A DNA stretch of 64,000 nt from an uncultured Pseudomonadota bacterium (lineage in GTDB: Bacteria > Pseudomonadota > Gammaproteobacteria > Steroidobacterales > Steroidobacteraceae), in the NCBI GenBank assembly GCA_903838705.1, contig CAILZL010000018.1, positions 177,537 to 241,536 of the forward strand, in the 5' to 3' direction. Every line of letters begins with the position of its first letter. The first letter of the stretch is position 1. The translations under genes were made by a program, and so were the position numbers. Positions 1 to 9,279 of the stretch are shown here, piece by piece. The notes beneath the pieces were generated by a model, which saw nothing but the letters and a program-made list of their open reading frames with translations, searched no databases and was not told where the DNA came from.

Positions 1-668
1 GTCAGTGCCACATCAGGTGTCAGCCCGGCTTTGGAAAAGATCTGCTGAAGGGATGACGGACCTGTGAAACTGAATACATAAGTGACGATCGGATACTGTG
101 CCAGCTGCTTGAGTGTGGGTTTCTTGATCTGTGCAAGTGGATGTCCCACCGGTACAACTATGCGGCGATACCACTGATAGCAAGGCAAAAGCACATACTT
201 TCTGAATTGTTCGTGTGATCCGGTGGCGATGGCAAAGTCAATGTGATCCAGGGCTGCCATTTCCGCGATCTGTTCAGATGTGCCCTGGTGCAGATGCAGG
301 TCCACATTAGGATACTTGGCGCGAAATTGCTGTATGACGGTTGGCAGTACGTAGCGGGCTTGCGTATGAGTTGTACCGATGGACAGGGAACCACGGTCTT
401 CATCCTTCAGATCCGCCGAGATGCTCTTGATGTTTTGTACCTCGCGCAGGATGTGCAGTGCGCGTTCAATTACCTTCTGACCGGCCGGTGTGATCTTGGT
501 CAGGGTGCGGCCACTGCGCACGAATATGTTGAAGCCTAATTCATCTTCCAGCAGCTTCAGTTGTTTGCTCACCGCCGGCTGGGAGGTATGCAGTTTTTCT
601 GCTGCTGCGGTGATGTTCAGGCCATTCTGGGCCACTGCAGCAAGATAACGAAGCTGTTGTAGTTTCAT
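1..668 (-). CDS. cysB: CysB-like LysR-family transcriptional regulator (C-terminus runs off the left edge)
   Basis: Minus-strand reading from CAT at 666-668: MKLQQLRYLAAVAQNGLNITAAAEKLHTSQPAVSKQLKLLEDELGFNIFVRSGRTLTKITPAGQ..., with the CysB-type N-terminus and the GSLSIGTTHTQARYVLP segment. Partial, so absent from the ORF track. Confidence 0.88.
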   Translation of the reverse strand, partial: MKLQQLRYLAAVAQNGLNITAAAEKLHTSQPAVSKQLKLLEDELGFNIFVRSGRTLTKITPAGQKVIERALHILREVQNIKSISADLKDEDRGSLSIGTTHTQARYVLPTVIQQFRAKYPNVDLHLHQGTSEQIAEMAALDHIDFAIATGSHEQFRKYVLLPCYQWYRRIVVPVGHPLAQIKKPTLKQLAQYPIVTYVFSFTGPSSLQQIFSKAGLTPDVAL

Positions 669-846
669 GGGCGTAAGTTCCTGGCTGAATCTGCCATACC
701 GCACCGATTTTGACACAAAGAAACGGACGCGTTGCGCCTGCTTGGGAGGATTGGAGAATATGTCGATGCCAGAAAGAGGTGGTTGAGTTGGCAATTTGGC
801 AGGAGGCCACTGTGCCACCTGGCGCCGGGTTGGCCGGAAAGTCTAT

Positions 847-1203
847 TCAGCTGCGACAGAAGCAGTCATGCAGCAGGTTGAGGATGCGTCGCGTCTTTCC
901 AGCGGGTACTGAGTAGTACACGGTCTGCGCCTGCTTCTTCGTGACGACGAGCTCTCGTTCGCGCAGTACCGCCAGATGTTGTGAAAGTGCTGACTGGCTA
1001 AGGTGCACGCATTCATTTATTTCGCCTACCGACTTTGGGCTGTCGAGCAGGCTGCACAGAATGACCAGTCGCTGATCGTTAGCCAGCGCCTTCAGGAATT
1101 CCGCCGCTTCGCCGGCATGTACGAGCATTTCCTGCATATCCATGGGGCTGCGGCTGGTTTTACTGCTTTTGCTGGTGGCGCGGACGGGCATGGCAGGATC
1201 CAT
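847..1203 (-). CDS. ArsR-family winged-helix regulator, possibly BigR/SqrR-like
   Basis: EFLKALANDQRLVILCSLL...VHLSQSALSQHLAVLRERELVVTKKQAQTVYYSV...LLHDCFCRS is a typical ArsR HTH. Start chosen at MDPAMP rather than the longer ORF start at 1329. Confidence 0.85.
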   Translation of the reverse strand: MDPAMPVRATSKSSKTSRSPMDMQEMLVHAGEAAEFLKALANDQRLVILCSLLDSPKSVGEINECVHLSQSALSQHLAVLRERELVVTKKQAQTVYYSVPAGKTRRILNLLHDCFCRS

Positions 1204-1234
1204 ATCTGTTGGTGACCGGAATATTAAATTAGAA

Positions 1235-1263
1235 TTGACTGTATTAGCAAATGCTAATATAAA
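1235..1263 (+). promoter_or_regulatory. Predicted sigma70 promoter (TTGACT-N17-TATAAA) with operator palindrome TATTAGCA-AA-TGCTAATA in the spacer
   Basis: TTGACT 1235-1240, TATAAA 1258-1263. Perfect 8-bp inverted repeat at 1242-1249/1252-1259 between the divergent ArsR gene and the DUF2892/RND genes. Confidence 0.7.
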
Positions 1264-1349
1264 TAAAGCCTGTCGATCTGGTGGTTCGTTACCGGTTAAT
1301 TCAGTGCTGGCTGCGAACGCAATCTGCAACGAATAACGAGGAGAATTTC

Positions 1350-1550
1350 ATGACCATCGATAAAGTAGTAATGCGCTTTGCCGGTACGATGGTGCTGCTC
1401 AGTCTGGCGCTGGGTCACTACGGCAGTCCGAACTGGTACTGGCTGACAGCATTCGTCGGTTTCAATCTCTTCCAGTCATCGATTACCGGGTTCTGCCCTC
1501 TGGCGATTATCTTGAAGAAGATGGGTGTCCGGTCGGGTTCGGCTTTCTGA
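1350..1550 (+). CDS. DUF2892 (YgaP-type) inner membrane protein
   Basis: MTIDKVVMRFAGTMVLLSLALGHYGSPNWYWLTAFVGFNLFQSSITGFCPLAIILKKMGVRSG; GxCPL motif; AGGAG upstream of ATG 1350. Confidence 0.85.
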   Translation: MTIDKVVMRFAGTMVLLSLALGHYGSPNWYWLTAFVGFNLFQSSITGFCPLAIILKKMGVRSGSAF

Positions 1551-1589
1551 ATGATCAGCACAGTGGCCAATTACTCATCGGTCAAGTAC

Positions 1590-2633
1590 ATGAACAAGCT
1601 GTCGCGAGGGATATTGCTGGTGGCGGTGTCGCTTGCCGGGTGTTCCTCTGGTGAACAACCCAAGCAGGCTGCATCGCCTTCGGCTCAACTAAGTATGCAG
1701 GTGATGGCGCTGGAGAAGTTGCCTCTGGAGCGTGTGGTGGATGGCACCATTGAGGCCATCAACCAGGCAACCGTATCCGCACAGACTTCAGGGCGCATTA
1801 CTGAATTGTTCTATGACGTGAACGACTTTGTGCCAGCCGGGGCAGTCATCATGCGTCTGCGCGCCACGGAACAACGTGCTGGCATGCAGCAGGCACAGGC
1901 CGGGTTGCAGGAGGCAATTACCCGCGAGGCAGAAGCCAGGCAGCAGTTTGCACGCATAGAGGGACTTTACAGGGATAAAGTGGCCACCAAGCAGGAGTAT
2001 GACGTTGCGCTTGCGAATCGGGATGCAGCGAAAGCAAAGCTGGATGCTGCGCGCGCAGCCGGTGATGTGGCCAGAGAAGGCGTTGCGTATACGGAGGTGC
2101 GTGCGCCGTATGCAGGCATTGTCACCAGACGACTGGTGCAGGTAGGTGAGACTGTGCAACCCGGTACACCATTGATGAGCGGTGTTTCCCTGCAATACCT
2201 GCGCGTAAATCTGGACCTGCCGCAAAGTATTGTCGAGAAAGTTCGCGCTATCAGAAAAGCTGCAATCTATGTAAATGACAAGCGTGTTGAGGCCAGCAGC
2301 TTTACCGTGTTCCCCGAGGCCGATACCAGCACTCATACTTTCCATGCGCGTGCCAACCTGCCGGAAAATGCCACGGATCTGCATCCGGGCATGTTTGTCA
2401 AAGTAGGGTTGATAGTCGGTGAGGCAGAGCGTCTGCTGATTCCGTTATCTGCTGTGGTGACGCGTAGCGAAGTGACAGCTGCTTACGTGCTGGAAAAATC
2501 TGGCAGCGTCAAGCTGCGTCAGCTACGACTGGGAAATCATATTGATCAGCGTGTTGAAGTGCTGGCCGGACTGGGTGTGGGTGACACTGTTGTGCTCGAC
2601 CCGGTGGCCGCGATGCAACGGGTAACCAGGTAA
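1590..2633 (+). CDS. RND efflux periplasmic adaptor (membrane fusion lipoprotein)
   Basis: Lipobox MNKLSRGILLVAVSLAGCSS; hairpin/barrel-sandwich adaptor sequence (VRAPYAGIVTRRLVQVGETVQPGTPLM). Upstream in-frame ATG at 1551 also possible. Confidence 0.88.
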   Translation: MNKLSRGILLVAVSLAGCSSGEQPKQAASPSAQLSMQVMALEKLPLERVVDGTIEAINQATVSAQTSGRITELFYDVNDFVPAGAVIMRLRATEQRAGMQQAQAGLQEAITREAEARQQFARIEGLYRDKVATKQEYDVALANRDAAKAKLDAARAAGDVAREGVAYTEVRAPYAGIVTRRLVQVGETVQPGTPLMSGVSLQYLRVNLDLPQSIVEKVRAIRKAAIYVNDKRVEASSFTVFPEADTSTHTFHARANLPENATDLHPGMFVKVGLIVGEAERLLIPLSAVVTRSEVTAAYVLEKSGSVKLRQLRLGNHIDQRVEVLAGLGVGDTVVLDPVAAMQRVTR

Positions 2634-5600
2634 TGGCTGAGTCCAGTCACACGCTCGGTTTGAGCGGCCGTCTCGCCAGAATTTTCCTGACCAATGAACT
2701 GACACCGCTTATCGCGCTGGCGTTAATGCTGCTGGGTGTGTTTGCTGTACTGGTGACGCCGCGTGAAGAAGAGCCCCAGATTGATGTCACCATGGCAAAT
2801 GTCATTATTGCTGCGCCGGGCGCCAGTACTGCTCAGGTGGAAAATCTGGTTGCATCACCCATGGAACAGGTGCTGGGCGAAATAGAAGGTGTGGATCACC
2901 TGTATTCAGTATCGCGCCCCGGTGTGGCCATCCTCACTGTGCAATACAAAGTAGGCGTGCCGCGTAATGAGGCCATAGTGCGGCTTTACAACGCTGTGTA
3001 TTCCAATCGTGATTGGCGGCCCGAAGGGCTGGGGGTGATGGAACCGGTTATTAAGCCGAAGGGAATAGATGATGTACCCATCGTCAGTCTGACTCTCTGG
3101 ACAAAAGATCAGGCGCGTGGTGCCTATGAGCTGAAGCAGGTTGCGCACGCCATAGAAGCAGAGATCAAACGTGTGCCCGGTACGCGCAACGTATACACAC
3201 TCGGCGGACCTGATGATACGGTGCATGTGCTGCTTGATCCGGCAAGGCTGTCCGGGTTCGGCCTGACTGCATTGAACCTGCAGAGTGCGCTGATGGGGGC
3301 CAATGTTGTGCTGGATGCGGGCAGTACCACGAGCGGCAACAGCAGTACCCCGGTACACGCAGGTGAATTTCTGGCGCGCGCCGATCAGGTTGCTGATCTG
3401 ATCGTTGGACTGAACAACGGCAAACCTGTTTACCTCCGGGATGTGGCTGAAATTCGACGGGGCCCGGATCAGCCCGAACAGTATGTGAAGTTTGCTACGG
3501 GGCGTGCCTCTCCGGTGCAGTCTGGCGGTGAATCACCTGCTGTGACCATTGCGATTTCCAAGCAGCCGGGACGCAATGCCAGTGATGTGGCAGATGGTGT
3601 GCTGGCACGTGTGAAAGCGCTGCACAACAGTTTCATTCCTGAAGGCGTTGAACTGACTGTTACGCGCAACTATGGCGAAACAGCGAATGACAAGGCGCAG
3701 AAACTGATCCAGAAGCTGGTGTTTGCCACACTGTCGGTCATTGTACTGGTGCTGGTGGCGGTGGGCTGGCGTGAAGCGGTGACGGTGGGTACGGCAGTAG
3801 TGGTGACGCTGGCTGCGACCTTGTTCGCCTCGTGGGCGTGGGGTTTTACCATCAACCGGGTGTCGTTGTTCGCCCTGATTTTTTCGATCGGCATTCTGGT
3901 GGACGATGCCATCGTTGTGGTGGAGAACATCCATCGACACTTTGCATTTGACAAGGATGATCCGGTGGCTGTCGTACCGCGTGCTGTGGACGAAGTGGGC
4001 GGACCGACTATTCTGGCTACCTTCACAGTGATTGCGGCTTTGCTGCCTATGGCTTTTGTCAGCGGCCTGATGGGGCCCTATATGAGTCCAATCCCCATCA
4101 ATGCCAGTATGGGCATGCTGATCTCGCTGGCGGTAGCACTGATCATCACGCCATGGTTATCACGCAAGCTGCTTGCGGGGACACATTCTGCGCCCGGCAC
4201 CACTGTGATCATGGTTGAAAATCGAATTGCCCATTTCTTTGAGGGTAGGCTGCGACCGTTTCTGCAAGGTTCAGGTGCGCGTGCGCGGCGTCATAAGCTG
4301 TACTGGGGGACTCTGCTGGCGATATTCATTGCTATTGCTCTGGCGGGTGTGAAGCTCGTGGTGCTGAAGATGCTGCCCTTCGATAACAAATCTGAATTTC
4401 AGGTTGTGGTGAACATGCCGGAAGGTTCAGCGCTGGAACAGACGGCTGCGGTGCTCGATGAATTGTCAGAAGAAATTGCCAGACTGCCAGAGGTGGTCGA
4501 TTACCAGGTCTATGCAGGTACTTCGGCGCCCATTAACTTCAATGGCCTTGTGCGTCAGTACTATCTGCGCAGCGGGCCACTGGTGGGAGATATTCAGGTC
4601 AACCTTGTGGACAAGCATCATCGTGACCGCAAGAGTCACGAAATTGCATTGGCCATCAGGCCGGCGTTAAGTGCTATCGGTAAGTTGCACAATGCCGTGG
4701 TGCAGGTGGTGGAGGTGCCGCCGGGACCGCCGGTTCAGGCGCCGATTGTGGCCGAAGTATACGGACCCAGTGCCGAGGCACAGCGCAGCCTGACAGCCCG
4801 GCTTCGTCCGTACTTTGACAGTACGCCTGATATTGTTGATGTTGATGACAGCAATGAAGCGCCGGCGCAGCGCTATGTGCTGGAGGTGGATCGCGACAAG
4901 GCCGCCCTGTCTGGTGTGACGCAGGCGCAGGTGGTCAGCACGCTCAATATCGCGCTCAATGGTGGTGATGCAACTTATATTCGTGCCGGTCAGGAGCGTT
5001 ATCCGATTCCGGTGCGGCTTGAGCTGCCAGTGTCGGATAAGGCCACGCTCGAAGGGTTGCTGTCACTGGAAGTTCAGGCAACGACGGGCAAGCGTATTCC
5101 CCTGTCTGAACTCATCATCGTCAAGCAAGCTGCATGGGATGGTGCGATCTATCACAAGGATCTGCTGCCGGTAACCTATATCACGGCAGATATGGCGGGC
5201 AAGCTGGACAGCCCTCTGTATGGCATGTTCGATGTCATGGCCAGCATCAAATCGAATCTGAAAGATCAGGTCGTAGAGCAGCGTTTCATCACCCAGCCGG
5301 ATAATCCTGATACCTTCGCCATCAAGTGGGATGGTGAGTGGCAGATTACTTATGAAACATTCCGTGACATGGGGCTTGCCTACTCGGTCGGTCTGTTGCT
5401 GATCTATCTGCTGGTCGTGGCACAGTTCCGTTCATATGCATTGCCCTTGATCATTATGGCGCCGATTCCGCTGACCTTGATCGGTATCATGCCGGGTCAT
5501 GCGTTGCTGGGCGCTCAGTTCACGGCGACATCCATGATCGGCATGATCGCACTGGCAGGTATCATTGTGCGCAATTCAATCCTGCTGGTGGATTTCATCA

Positions 5601-5848
5601 ATCTGGAACTGGTTCGGGGCAAGTCACTGGCGGATGCGGTGGTACAAGCCACAATCGTACGCACCAAACCCATTGTTCTTACCGGGCTCGCAGCCATGAT
5701 GGGTGCGTTCTTCATCCTTGATGATCCCATTTTCAATGGCCTCGCCGTGTCGCTCATCTTCGGTATTCTGGTGTCCACACTTCTGACGCTGATTGTCATT
5801 CCGGTGCTGTATTTCAGTTATCTCAATCGTCAGCAAAGCTCCGGGTAG
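2633..5848 (+). CDS. RND efflux transporter permease (AcrB/MMPL superfamily)
   Basis: 1071 aa; GILVDDAIVVVENIHRH, two large TM blocks; overlaps the adaptor stop codon by 1 nt. Confidence 0.93.
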   Translation: MAESSHTLGLSGRLARIFLTNELTPLIALALMLLGVFAVLVTPREEEPQIDVTMANVIIAAPGASTAQVENLVASPMEQVLGEIEGVDHLYSVSRPGVAILTVQYKVGVPRNEAIVRLYNAVYSNRDWRPEGLGVMEPVIKPKGIDDVPIVSLTLWTKDQARGAYELKQVAHAIEAEIKRVPGTRNVYTLGGPDDTVHVLLDPARLSGFGLTALNLQSALMGANVVLDAGSTTSGNSSTPVHAGEFLARADQVADLIVGLNNGKPVYLRDVAEIRRGPDQPEQYVKFATGRASPVQSGGESPAVTIAISKQPGRNASDVADGVLARVKALHNSFIPEGVELTVTRNYGETANDKAQKLIQKLVFATLSVIVLVLVAVGWREAVTVGTAVVVTLAATLFASWAWGFTINRVSLFALIFSIGILVDDAIVVVENIHRHFAFDKDDPVAVVPRAVDEVGGPTILATFTVIAALLPMAFVSGLMGPYMSPIPINASMGMLISLAVALIITPWLSRKLLAGTHSAPGTTVIMVENRIAHFFEGRLRPFLQGSGARARRHKLYWGTLLAIFIAIALAGVKLVVLKMLPFDNKSEFQVVVNMPEGSALEQTAAVLDELSEEIARLPEVVDYQVYAGTSAPINFNGLVRQYYLRSGPLVGDIQVNLVDKHHRDRKSHEIALAIRPALSAIGKLHNAVVQVVEVPPGPPVQAPIVAEVYGPSAEAQRSLTARLRPYFDSTPDIVDVDDSNEAPAQRYVLEVDRDKAALSGVTQAQVVSTLNIALNGGDATYIRAGQERYPIPVRLELPVSDKATLEGLLSLEVQATTGKRIPLSELIIVKQAAWDGAIYHKDLLPVTYITADMAGKLDSPLYGMFDVMASIKSNLKDQVVEQRFITQPDNPDTFAIKWDGEWQITYETFRDMGLAYSVGLLLIYLLVVAQFRSYALPLIIMAPIPLTLIGIMPGHALLGAQFTATSMIGMIALAGIIVRNSILLVDFINLELVRGKSLADAVVQATIVRTKPIVLTGLAAMMGAFFILDDPIFNGLAVSLIFGILVSTLLTLIVIPVLYFSYLNRQQSSG

Positions 5849-6006
5849 ACCGGGGGGTGGTCCGTCGCCCGTAAAGATTGCATGCTTGGAAGGATTAGGT
5901 ATTTTGCAGGGGTTATCTATCGGAAAGATGCATGACTTCTATTTCACCTTGTAAACAGATTGGCGCAGAATGACTCACGCCATTCAGGTCTGACGGGAGA
6001 GAAATC

Positions 6007-6483
6007 ATGAGTACCACAATTGATATCGGCATCAGCAAAAAAGACCGTGCAGCAATCGCCGATGGTCTGAGCAAGTTACTGGCTGACACATACACGCTGT
6101 ATCTCAAGACTCACAATTTTCACTGGAATGTAACCGGCCCGATGTTCCAGACTCTGCATCTCATGTTTGAAACGCAGTACACCGAGCTGGCATTGGCCGT
6201 TGATCTGATCGCAGAGCGCATCCGTGCACTGGGCTTCCCGGCACCGGGTACCTATGGTGAATATGCCAGACTGAGTTCCATCAAGGAGACATCGGGTGTG
6301 CCCAAGGCGGAAGCAATGATTCGTATGCTGGTGGAGGGACAGGAGGCAGTGGTGCGAACAGCCCGCTCTATTTTTCCGGCCGCAGAGCGTGCTACCGACG
6401 AAGCCACTGCAGATCTGTTGACGCAGAGAATTCAGTTGCACGAAAAAACGGCGTGGATGTTGCGCAGTCTGCTCGACAAATAG
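6007..6483 (+). CDS. dps: Dps/ferritin-like DNA starvation protein
   Basis: [52 protein letters not shown] is the Dps signature. Confidence 0.92.
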   Translation: MSTTIDIGISKKDRAAIADGLSKLLADTYTLYLKTHNFHWNVTGPMFQTLHLMFETQYTELALAVDLIAERIRALGFPAPGTYGEYARLSSIKETSGVPKAEAMIRMLVEGQEAVVRTARSIFPAAERATDEATADLLTQRIQLHEKTAWMLRSLLDK

Positions 6484-6559
6484 GGGTGATTGCGAATCAG
6501 TCAGAGGTTTTCCCGGACGAGATGGCTGTGATTCCGGAGTAGAGTGGTCGTATCAGCAA

Positions 6560-6772
6560 GTGAGGTGTGTGATGGAAAAGAATGTCGGTTCGCTTGATCG
6601 TGGGGTTCGGATCATTGTTGGTCTGGCGTTGCTCAGTCTGGTGTTTCTCAGGCAGGACAGTTCACGCTGGTTTGGCCTGATCGGAGTGCTGCCGCTGTTG
6701 ACCGCATCGCTGAGCTGGTGTCCGCTATACACCGTGCTGGGTGTAAAGACCTGTTCGGTGGAGAAAAAGTAG
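6560..6772 (+). CDS. DUF2892 family membrane protein
   Basis: MEKNVGSLDRGVRIIVGLALLSLVFL...WFGLIGVLPLLTASLSWCPLYTVLGVKTC. Confidence 0.88.
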   Translation: MRCVMEKNVGSLDRGVRIIVGLALLSLVFLRQDSSRWFGLIGVLPLLTASLSWCPLYTVLGVKTCSVEKK

Positions 6773-6850
6773 TTCCCGGTAAGTGCGCTGGATCACGGCT
6801 TTGCAAGTTGTCGAGTGCAAAGCGAATTGCCCGGCATATTGATGAAGTGA

Positions 6851-7546
6851 TCAGCGCTTGCGCCGCACTTCATTGATCAACTCCATCTGCACTTCCTGAA
6901 TTTCCACCAGTCGTTCCCACTGGTGAGTCAGCATGTGGTCAATCTTCTGATGTAACTGACGGATTTCCAGTTCGGCTTTGAGATTAACCTGATAGTCATG
7001 TTGCGCACGGGCACGATCCCGTGCTTCCTGCCGGTTCTGGCTCATCATGATCAGGGGCGCCTGAATCGCCGCCAGCGCAGACAGCACCAGATTCAGCAGG
7101 ATGTAAGGGTAGGGATCAAATGGTTTGGCAAGCAGCATCCAGGAGTTCAGGGTCATCCACCCCAACAGCACCAGAACAAAGAAGATGATGAATGACCAGC
7201 TGCCACCGAAGTCAGTGATACGATCTGCCAGTCGCTGACCAAAGGTCAGGCTGGAATCTATTTCAATTTCAGGATTCCGGCTGAGAATTTCGTGTTCTTT
7301 AAGGCCCTGCAACACTTCTTTGTCCAGCCGGCTCAATTCACCCTGTTCGTCGGCCAGCAGTGACCGTACATACTGTTGCTGAAAGCGTTGCAGGTCGTCG
7401 AGACAGATCCACAGGTTTTCATCCCAGTGCCCGGTCTCGCGCTGGATCAGCTGGGCTACGGCGGGCCGGACAATAATCGCCCGGCGCAGGTTGGCGCGCA
7501 GTGAAGTGTGGCAAACCTGACAGACCGGTGTGTTGGCAGTGTTCAT
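6851..7546 (-). CDS. DUF1003 domain membrane protein
   Basis: CQVCHTSLRAN...LADRITDFGGSWSFIIFFVLVLLGWMTLNSWMLL...FDPYPYILLNLVLSALAAIQAPLIMMSQNRQEARDR. Confidence 0.88.
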   Translation of the reverse strand: MNTANTPVCQVCHTSLRANLRRAIIVRPAVAQLIQRETGHWDENLWICLDDLQRFQQQYVRSLLADEQGELSRLDKEVLQGLKEHEILSRNPEIEIDSSLTFGQRLADRITDFGGSWSFIIFFVLVLLGWMTLNSWMLLAKPFDPYPYILLNLVLSALAAIQAPLIMMSQNRQEARDRARAQHDYQVNLKAELEIRQLHQKIDHMLTHQWERLVEIQEVQMELINEVRRKR

Positions 7547-7678
7547 GGGATCTTCGCTGGCTGGGTGATAATGCAATGTTGCCTATCATGCACCCAAAAT
7601 CCCGGCGTGTTGATCTGCCTCAGCCGGGTTGCAGAGCTGGCTTGACGCTCCCGCCTTGCGCGGTAATACTCACCACCC

Positions 7679-7735
7679 ATGAAGACACGTACACACATCC
7701 TCCCAGACTGCCGCTGGTGGTGGCGCCGCTCATAA
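7679..7735 (+). CDS. trpL: trp operon leader peptide, 18 aa (MKTRTHILPDCRWWWRRS)
   Basis: ATG 7679 to TAA 7733-7735 with three consecutive TGG codons at 7715-7723, upstream of trpE and followed by a terminator hairpin. Confidence 0.85.
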   Translation: MKTRTHILPDCRWWWRRS

Positions 7736-7793
7736 CGGAGCAGGGCGCTGGGCCCGTGATTTAGCGTGATCTAACGATTTTTGACGACACCAG

Positions 7794-7829
7794 AACCCAT
7801 CTCCGTGAACTGCCGGGGGTGGGTTTTTT
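7794..7829 (+). terminator. trp attenuator (intrinsic terminator)
   Basis: AACCCATCTCC (7794-7804) pairs with GGGGGTGGGTT (7815-7825), 11 bp including two G-U pairs, running into a T tract (7824-7829). Confidence 0.82.
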
Positions 7830-7881
7830 GTTGCCTGCTTTTCGGCTTGTATCCGAACTGCACGAACATCAGGAGTTTCAC

Positions 7882-9279
7882 TTGAAGCCGCCATTTGACA
7901 TAGCCGCCGATCTGGATACCCCGGTATCGGCGTATTTGAAGCTGAAGCCGTTCCGGCCGCGCTTTCTGCTGGAAAGCGTAGAAGGTGGCGAACGACTGGC
8001 CCGTTATTCCTTCATCGGCTTTGGCGATTGTCTTGAGGTGCGGCTTGATGCCGCAGGGTTGAAGATCGGGGATCAAATGTTGCCTGCCCCAAGCAATCAG
8101 CAGGAACTGCTCGATGCACTGCGTGGTGCCTTGCAGCGAGCCCCTTTACCGACCCCCAGTATTCCCGGGGTACCCCTGATCGGCGGGCTGGTTGGTGCTT
8201 CGGGGTACGACCTGGTACGTTACTTCGAACGTTTGCCTTCACGTCACAAGAATATTGAAGGTACGCCTGATGCGCACTATCTCGCGCCGCAATCCATGCT
8301 GGTGTTTGACCACCTCACCCGCAGCATGGCCTTGTTGCACGCAGGGTCTGAAGCAGAGCGGCAATCGCTGCGCAAAGAAGTCATACAGGCGTTACGGGGT
8401 GGTATTGCGAGCAATGGCAGGACGGCGAAATTTTCCGAGCCGGTCGCTTCGCTGGGTGAAATGGAATACATGCACGGCGTAAAGCGCGTGCAGGAGTACA
8501 TCGCCGCGGGCGATGTGTATCAGCTGGTGCTGGCATCACGATTCTCCGGGCGCTGTGATCTCGATCCATTTGAAACTTATCGTGCCCTGCGTCTGCTCAA
8601 TCCTTCGCCGTACATGTACTACTGTGATCTCGGTGATCATGTCATTGCCGGCTCTTCTCCTGAAGCACTGGTGCGCATGACTTATGAGAAAGGCGTAGGG
8701 TACGCACAGTTGCGGCCGATAGCCGGTACGCGTCCGCGTGGTCGGGATGAAATACAGGATCTGGCACTGGAAAAAGAATTGCTGGCGGACCCGAAAGAAA
8801 ATGCCGAGCATGTAATGCTTGTGGATCTGGCGCGCAATGATCTGGGTCGAGTGGCCAGAGCGGGCAGCGTGCATGTGGATCCTTACCGCTCAATAGAGCG
8901 CTACAGTCATGTCATGCACATTGTCAGTGGTGTCAAAGGTGAACTGGCGCAGGGCAGGGATGCATTCGATCTGTTCGCTGCTGCATTTCCTGCTGGTACG
9001 CTGGTGGGTTCACCCAAGGTGCGTGCCATGCAGATCATTGATGAACTGGAACCATGCCGGCGTGGGTTTTACGGCGGTACCATCGGCTACTTCGGCAGTA
9101 CCGGCGATATGGATCAGGCCATCACCATTCGCACGCTGGTGTTCAGCGGTGATACCTACAGTTTTCAGGCGGGTGCAGGCATTGTCGCGGACAGCATCCC
9201 GCAAATGGAATATCAGGAAGTGCTTGCCAAGAGCGCTATTCTGCGTCGCGCACTCGCCATGGCGAAGGAGGGTCTGTGA
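7882..9279 (+). CDS. trpE: Anthranilate synthase component I
   Basis: DLDTPVSAYLKLKPFRPRFLLESVEGGERLARYSFIG...IAGTRPRGRDEIQDLALEKELLADPKENAEHVMLVDLARNDLGRV. TTG start at 7882 with AGGAG at 7871 preferred, because the track start (7819, GTG) lies inside the attenuator stem. Confidence 0.93.
   Translation: MKPPFDIAADLDTPVSAYLKLKPFRPRFLLESVEGGERLARYSFIGFGDCLEVRLDAAGLKIGDQMLPAPSNQQELLDALRGALQRAPLPTPSIPGVPLIGGLVGASGYDLVRYFERLPSRHKNIEGTPDAHYLAPQSMLVFDHLTRSMALLHAGSEAERQSLRKEVIQALRGGIASNGRTAKFSEPVASLGEMEYMHGVKRVQEYIAAGDVYQLVLASRFSGRCDLDPFETYRALRLLNPSPYMYYCDLGDHVIAGSSPEALVRMTYEKGVGYAQLRPIAGTRPRGRDEIQDLALEKELLADPKENAEHVMLVDLARNDLGRVARAGSVHVDPYRSIERYSHVMHIVSGVKGELAQGRDAFDLFAAAFPAGTLVGSPKVRAMQIIDELEPCRRGFYGGTIGYFGSTGDMDQAITIRTLVFSGDTYSFQAGAGIVADSIPQMEYQEVLAKSAILRRALAMAKEGL

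Noticed and set aside
1788-2384. 198-aa minus-strand ORF inside the RND adaptor gene
   Set aside because: Antisense to a clear efflux adaptor; amino-acid pattern not protein-like.
7819-7881. N-terminal extension of TrpE starting at GTG 7819
   Set aside because: The start codon lies inside the attenuator stem and T tract; TTG 7882 with AGGAG at 7871 is better.
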